Below, in pieces: positions 59,234 to 64,000 of a stretch of DNA of 64,000 bases; the stretch's first letter is position 1; each line of letters begins with the position of its first letter. The position numbers and the translations under genes were made by a program. The notes beneath the pieces are model-generated. The model searched no databases. It saw only the letters and a list, made by a program, of their open reading frames with translations, and was not told where the DNA came from. The DNA comes from Sulfurimonas sp. GTDB lineage: Bacteria; Campylobacterota; Campylobacteria; Campylobacterales; Sulfurimonadaceae. The stretch lies in contig NZ_JAQTOD010000003.1 of assembly GCF_028713515.1 (NCBI RefSeq), forward strand, positions 124,001 through 188,000, written 5' to 3'.

Positions 59234-59554
59234 ATGCAGAGAGTTGAAGATATTAAAAAAATTATAGAAGAAAATAGGGCGGTAATGCTTTACTTTTCAG
59301 CACCGTCGTGCAATGTCTGCCATGCCTTAAAGCCAAAATTAGTAAGCGCTATAGAGAGTAACTTTAGTGAGTTTAAAATCATAAACATTGATGTTTCAAT
59401 AGAGCAAGAGCTAGCCGCAAGTTTTAGCGTTTTTGCCATTCCTACTGTTTTAATTTTTCTAGAAGGAAGTGAATTTTTGAGAAAGTCTCGTCATATGAGT
59501 GTTGATGAGCTTATAAAAGAGATAAGACGACCTTATGATATTATGTGTTCGTAG
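59234..59554 (+). CDS. Thioredoxin-family protein
   Basis: 106 aa. The redox motif is FSAPSCNVCHALKPKL, C-N-V-C in place of C-G-P-C, and cis-Pro is in FAIPTVLIFLEGSEF. No signal peptide, so cytoplasmic. The altered active site suggests a specialised partner rather than general disulphide reduction. Confidence 0.85.
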   Translation: MQRVEDIKKIIEENRAVMLYFSAPSCNVCHALKPKLVSAIESNFSEFKIINIDVSIEQELAASFSVFAIPTVLIFLEGSEFLRKSRHMSVDELIKEIRRPYDIMCS

Positions 59555-59642
59555 TATATTTTTTTTAAATAGTTTAAGTCATATTTTTGATAGAAAAGAT
59601 ATACTTTCTGGCAGTTAATTATATTGCAAAAAAGGTTGGGTA

Positions 59643-60467
59643 ATGAATAATTTAGACGAACAAAAAGATAAGACGGATAGCAACACCCCATATTATAAAT
59701 TATTTAAATCGACCATAGATAGACAAAAAGATCTTATTGTTCTGCTGCACAACAATACTCCAATACTCTTTAACAAGGCTTTTATTGATTTTACAAATAT
59801 TGATACCCCTAAGGAGTTTATACGGGAATATAGCTCTATATTTAGCCGTTTTGTCCCTTATGATAGCTATTTTCATGCTGGAAATATAGAAAATTTAGAA
59901 CATTGGGTTGATGAATTTATAAAACTGCCAGAAGAAGAAAAAATTGTTAGCATGCTAGATTATAAAATTGATGCTTACGCTTTTTCTTTAGATGTTCAAA
60001 CGCCTGCTTTAGATTATGCGCTATTGACATTTACTGATATTTCTCAAGACTTAATTAAGCGAATTATGATTGAAAATGATACAAGTATTGATAAAGAGAG
60101 CCTTGCGTATGATAAAAAATATTTTATGCATACATTGCAAAGTTTTTATAATGCAGCAATTTTTAATAAAAAAACCATTGGAATTACTATCATAGATCTA
60201 GTAACTCAAAATGTTATTAATGAAAAAACTTTAAAAGATTTTGTCACACATATTAAGGGCATTATTCGCAAAAATGATATGCTTGTGCGATGGGGAGAGA
60301 AACAATTTTTGCTTGCATATTTTGTTGATACAGCTGAAAATAGTGAAAAAATAAGTGAAAAATTACGCCAAGAGTCTCATTATAGAATACGCCTCGGCAC
60401 CGCCATACAAAAAGAGGGAGAAGAGATAGACCATATTGTTAAAAACGCAGAATCAATGCTTTTATAG
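59643..60467 (+). CDS. PAS-like and degenerate GGDEF-domain protein
   Basis: 274 aa, no membrane span. Residues about 20-145 look like a PAS-type sensor (KDLIVLLHNNTPILFNKAFIDFTNI, YALLTFTDISQ). Residues about 155-274 resemble a diguanylate cyclase fold, with RKNDMLVRWGEKQFLLAYF where active enzymes have R-W-G-G-E-E-F. The catalytic signature is lost (GEKQF), so it cannot make cyclic di-GMP and may be a receptor or an allosteric partner. AAAAGGTTGGG precedes the start. Confidence 0.65.
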   Translation: MNNLDEQKDKTDSNTPYYKLFKSTIDRQKDLIVLLHNNTPILFNKAFIDFTNIDTPKEFIREYSSIFSRFVPYDSYFHAGNIENLEHWVDEFIKLPEEEKIVSMLDYKIDAYAFSLDVQTPALDYALLTFTDISQDLIKRIMIENDTSIDKESLAYDKKYFMHTLQSFYNAAIFNKKTIGITIIDLVTQNVINEKTLKDFVTHIKGIIRKNDMLVRWGEKQFLLAYFVDTAENSEKISEKLRQESHYRIRLGTAIQKEGEEIDHIVKNAESMLL

Positions 60468-60511
60468 CCACTTAAAAAATATAAACAGAGCGCAATAAGA
60501 GGAGGTATTCC

Positions 60512-60709
60512 ATGTCAGATGGCACCCAGAGAAAAAATATAAAAAGTAATCAAAGCGTAGCCATAGTTTTAAAGCAAGACCAGTGTAGCGGAGTTTTAAC
60601 AGATGGCGTAGTTAGGGATATTTTAACAAGTTCACCAAATCATCCACATGGGATAAAAGTTCGCTTAATGAGCGGCGAAGTTGGGCGCGTAAAAAAGATA
60701 TATAGTTAA
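60512..60709 (+). CDS. YwbE-family (DUF2196) protein
   Basis: 65 aa, nearly the whole DUF2196 fold: [52 protein letters not shown] small basic protein of unknown role, widespread in bacteria. Strong RBS GGAGG. Confidence 0.85.
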   Translation: MSDGTQRKNIKSNQSVAIVLKQDQCSGVLTDGVVRDILTSSPNHPHGIKVRLMSGEVGRVKKIYS

Positions 60710-60746
60710 CAAAAAAAGATACAATAAAATAAAAAAAGGAATTTAT

Positions 60747-61250
60747 ATGCCACTACTCGATAGTTTCTGTGTAGATCACACAATTATGCCAGCTCCTGCC
60801 GTTCGTCGTGCAAAAGGGATGAAAACTCCAAGTGGAGACGATATTACAGTTTTTGATTTGAGATTTGTTAGACCAAATGAGGAGATTTTATCTCAAGAGG
60901 GTATCCATACACTCGAGCATCTTTTTGCTGGATTTATGAGAGAACATCTAAATCATGATGGCGTTGAGATTATAGATATTTCGCCGATGGGTTGTAGAAC
61001 TGGTTTTTATATGAGTCTTATCGGCACGCCTGATGAGCATGTTGTTGCAGATGCTTGGAGAGCAAGTATGTCGGATATTTTAGAGGTAAAAGAGCAAAAG
61101 GATATTCCAGAGCTAAATGTTTACCAATGCGGAACATACAAAATGCACTCACTTGAAGATGCAAAAAACATAGCAAAAGCAGTTTTGAGCAAAGATATAG
61201 GCGTTATGGATAATGAAGCATTAGCACTTGACCTTAAAAAGGTTGATTAG
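60747..61250 (+). CDS. luxS: S-ribosylhomocysteine lyase
   Basis: 167 aa. Metal ligands H-x3-H in [16 protein letters not shown] (H-T-L-E-H) and Cys in YQCGTYKMH; catalytic Cys in [14 protein letters not shown]. It splits S-ribosylhomocysteine into homocysteine and the autoinducer-2 precursor, closing the activated methyl cycle. Two unknown genes follow in what looks like one operon. Confidence 0.95.
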   Translation: MPLLDSFCVDHTIMPAPAVRRAKGMKTPSGDDITVFDLRFVRPNEEILSQEGIHTLEHLFAGFMREHLNHDGVEIIDISPMGCRTGFYMSLIGTPDEHVVADAWRASMSDILEVKEQKDIPELNVYQCGTYKMHSLEDAKNIAKAVLSKDIGVMDNEALALDLKKVD

Positions 61251-61252
61251 CA

Positions 61253-61555
61253 ATGTTCATTTTAATTCCAATGGATAGTGATGATGCCGAAGAAGCGTCA
61301 CTTACAAAGATAGAAGATGTAAAAGTTTGGGCGCAACTGCTTATAGAAGAGGGTAGAGTTACTCAAACAAACTTTAATGCAGACAAAGATGCGTTTGAAG
61401 ACCTAAGTGAAGTTCTTGTCGTTAGTAACGATAACGAGTATGTATGGCCGTTTATAGAGCAAAATATGATGGTTTTAGTTGCTCATACACAAAGAAATAT
61501 TGATGACATTGTGGAAGCCTACTTATTTAGAGAGTTAAACGAACTGGCGTACTAA
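61253..61555 (+). CDS. 100-aa hypothetical protein in the luxS operon
   Basis: Acidic, soluble protein not assigned to any family (MFILIPMDSDDAEEASLTKI, SNDNEYVWPFIEQNMMVLVA). It starts 2 nt after the luxS stop, with AAAAAGG upstream, and is followed 5 nt later by the 164-aa gene. The tight packing suggests a role linked to AI-2 or methyl-cycle metabolism, but nothing in the sequence shows it. Confidence 0.65.
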   Translation: MFILIPMDSDDAEEASLTKIEDVKVWAQLLIEEGRVTQTNFNADKDAFEDLSEVLVVSNDNEYVWPFIEQNMMVLVAHTQRNIDDIVEAYLFRELNELAY

Positions 61556-61560
61556 CAAAA

Positions 61561-62055
61561 GTGAAAAATCTGGAGCAGTTTAAGAAGTTATTTAACCCAC
61601 TTCCTGGCAACTGCTACCTACAAGTAACAACAGAAGTAGATGATACAACTATCTGGTTCGATGAGATAATCAAAAAAGTGGATGGACGATTTAATCTCGC
61701 ACTTTATAGTGAAGACAATCTAACTGATGCGCTATTCGCAAAATATGAGAATCTTCAACATATAAAAGAGTTTTCCTTGCCTTTTCGTGCATCCCCAAGA
61801 GATTATGATATGGTTATGCTAAGCCATATATTCTCTCTTCATGAAAATCAAGAGATGATTTTAAAACTAGCATACCGAGCATTAGCAAACACCGCAAACA
61901 TAATCATTATAGAAAAAAAAGATTTAGTAGATACTGCTTTAGTAAAAGAGATGTTAGAGGCGTGTGAATTTAGAGTTGCAAACGAGATAGCCATCTTAGA
62001 TGACTGTGATTTAATAATTGCCAAGAAGATGCATATGTGGGGCAATGGGCTTTAG
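61561..62055 (+). CDS. 164-aa protein resembling a methyltransferase core without SAM motif
   Basis: GTG start at 61561. The strand-helix pattern and segments such as RDYDMVMLSHIFSLHENQEMI, AYRALANTANIIII and DDCDLIIAKKMHMWGNG follow the C-terminal half of class I methyltransferases. The glycine-rich SAM loop is missing, with only RFNLALYSEDNLTD in its place. It may be an inactive regulatory relative. It is the last gene of the luxS operon. Confidence 0.6.
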   Translation: MKNLEQFKKLFNPLPGNCYLQVTTEVDDTTIWFDEIIKKVDGRFNLALYSEDNLTDALFAKYENLQHIKEFSLPFRASPRDYDMVMLSHIFSLHENQEMILKLAYRALANTANIIIIEKKDLVDTALVKEMLEACEFRVANEIAILDDCDLIIAKKMHMWGNGL

Positions 62056-62195
62056 GGTTTTTATTTATTATTAAAAATTTAACTTAATTTTATAAAATAA
62101 GAATTCGCTTGCTGGGCTTGAACTCAAAGAGTTAAGAGAAGCTATTGTAGAAGAATTACAAAGTAAATAAAACTCTAATTAACTAATTTTAAATC

Positions 62196-62238
62196 CTCCA
62201 TATAAGTTTTAAAACTCATATGGAGATACTCTTTCTTT
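62196..62238 (+). terminator. 30-nt near-perfect palindromic terminator
   Basis: Arms CTCCATAT and ATATGGAG with central AGTTTTAAAACT. Only one base pair in the whole palindrome is mismatched. It is followed by a T-rich tract (TACTCTTTCTTTT). It could end the luxS transcript or be left from the lost gene. Confidence 0.6.
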
Positions 62239-62551
62239 TAGAATATCATAAAAAACAACTTAATTTTTATTTTGAAATATTTTTACTGCTTTGGTTGTTT
62301 TAAAGTTATTCAAAATTTAATAGATAGAATTTTATTTTGCAAAAAACCAACAATTTTGGCAACGCCTTAATTAATCGTGTTCCTCATATTATCTTTATTT
62401 ATTTGGTTATTAAAGCGGTTATTTTGATGTTGGCAGTGGCGAAATAGATTCAGACAAACAAAATTGCCAAATCTTAATTTTTAAGACTATCTGCTTTATC
62501 TAAAAACATACTGCTTATACTCAACACAAAATTTTGATAATCAAAACAACA

Positions 62552-62568
62552 TGGTACTAAACTTGCTT
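62552..62568 (+). promoter_or_regulatory. Sigma-54 promoter of pseB
   Basis: TGGTACTAAACTTGCTT has the GG-N10-GC spacing and matches TGGCAC-N5-TTGCTT at all but one base. It lies 36 bp before the pseB ATG, nearly the same distance as in the GNAT operon. Confidence 0.8.
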
Positions 62569-62577
62569 AAAAATTAA

Positions 62578-63609
<1,032 letters not shown>

Positions 63610-63612
63610 CAG

Positions 63613-64000
63613 ATGATTCCCTACTCTACACAGCTGATTGAGCAAGATGATATTGATGTGGTGGTAAGTGTTTTAAACTCTCCGTTTTTAACTCAAGGCG
63701 CGAAAGTTGAAGAGTTTGAAAATGCTCTTTGCGACTATGCTGGTGCGAAATTTGCCGTCTCTTTTAACTCTGCAACCTCTGCACTTTTAGCCGCTTATGT
63801 CATATGTGGAATCAGTGAGGGTGATGAGATAATCACAACCCCAATTAGTTTTGTAGCAACCTCAAATATGTTTGTCTTGCTTGGAGCAAAGCCCGTCTGG
63901 TGCGATGTGAAACTTGATGGAAACATAGACGAGCGACTTATAGAAGGGCTTATAACTCCAAAAACAAAAGCGATAGTAGTTGTAGATTTTGGCGGAAAAG
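63613..64000 (+). CDS. pseC: UDP-4-amino-sugar aminotransferase PseC, partial
   Basis: First 129 codons, cut by the right edge. MIPYSTQLIEQDDIDVVVSV and FLTQGAKVEEFENALCDYAG begin a DegT/DnrJ/EryC1 aminotransferase. FAVSFNSATSALLAAYVICGI and DEIITTPISFVATSNMFVLLGAKPVW are typical of PseC, which transaminates the PseB product using PLP and glutamate. The PLP Lys lies beyond the edge. It is 3 nt after pseB and under the same sigma-54 promoter. Confidence 0.9.
   Translation, partial: MIPYSTQLIEQDDIDVVVSVLNSPFLTQGAKVEEFENALCDYAGAKFAVSFNSATSALLAAYVICGISEGDEIITTPISFVATSNMFVLLGAKPVWCDVKLDGNIDERLIEGLITPKTKAIVVVDFGGK

Noticed and set aside
59610..59632. TGGCAGTTAATTATATTGCA as a sigma-54 promoter for the degenerate GGDEF gene
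   Set aside because: GG and GC are 14 bp apart, not 10, so the element spacing is wrong.

Overview
The window is AT-rich DNA from a free-living Campylobacterota (Epsilonproteobacteria), most likely a Sulfurimonas- or Sulfuricurvum-like organism. The grounds are family-level: a GltX1-type glutamyl-tRNA synthetase, a MagIII-type DNA glycosylase, a Maf (DUF115) flagellin glycosyltransferase, tandem flagellins with sigma-28 and sigma-54 promoters as in Campylobacter flaA/flaB, PseB/PseC, a short BioB, and the rpmJ-rpsM-rpsK-rpsD-rpoA-rplQ order. No database search was run, so the genus is an inference.

Layout. (1) 1-4.3 kb: the right part of a probable filamentous-phage (inovirus) prophage. A leftward virion module holds a signal-peptide coat protein, a coat-like 36-aa paralogue, small membrane proteins and an adhesin-like protein that runs off the left edge. 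A divergent HTH regulator and a TonB-C-like secreted protein lie to the right, with two exact 16-bp inverted operator copies between the two arms. The 774-bp non-coding stretch that follows is full of nested hairpins and is the best candidate for a phage origin or packaging region. (2) 4.3-30.4 kb: chromosomal genes. These include ABC-F, MntA/HepT, ArsM with a SigZ-like sigma factor, Tex, a sugar epimerase, ArsC, a LOG-family protein, dCMP deaminase, a SurA-like chaperone, GltX, a haem-motif HD-GYP sensor, carbonic anhydrase, a decayed HipB/HipA locus, AsnB, a CPA2 antiporter, BioB and TopA. (3) 30.4-41.8 kb: two tandem 808-codon flagellin genes, virtually identical, followed by a convergent six-gene glycosylation operon (GNAT, methyltransferase, WbpG/PseA-like amidotransferase, HisH2, HisF2, Maf). 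(4) 41.85-45.8 kb: ModA with a co-transcribed porin behind a ModE-like palindrome, then an AmmeMemoRadiSam radical SAM enzyme. (5) 46.1-49.0 kb: alpha ribosomal operon. (6) 49.1-62.1 kb: housekeeping genes (Nfu, MurE, PanD, IspA, Tkt, CDGSH protein, MagIII, LuxS and others). (7) 62.6-64 kb: pseB and the start of pseC.

How parts work together. The flagellin, glycosylation and pse loci are linked by promoters that can be read directly. Flagellin 1 has a sigma-28 promoter. Flagellin 2, the six-gene glycosylation operon and pseB each have a sigma-54 site with exact GG-N10-GC spacing. PseB and PseC begin synthesis of a pseudaminic-type nonulosonic acid, the WbpG/HisH2/HisF2 trio probably adds an acetamidino-type group, and Maf transfers the sugar to flagellin. 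This implies coordinated timing of filament protein, sugar synthesis and sugar transfer.

The least ordinary parts are the inovirus-like prophage, the very large repeat-bearing flagellins, and the sigma-54 glycosylation circuit.
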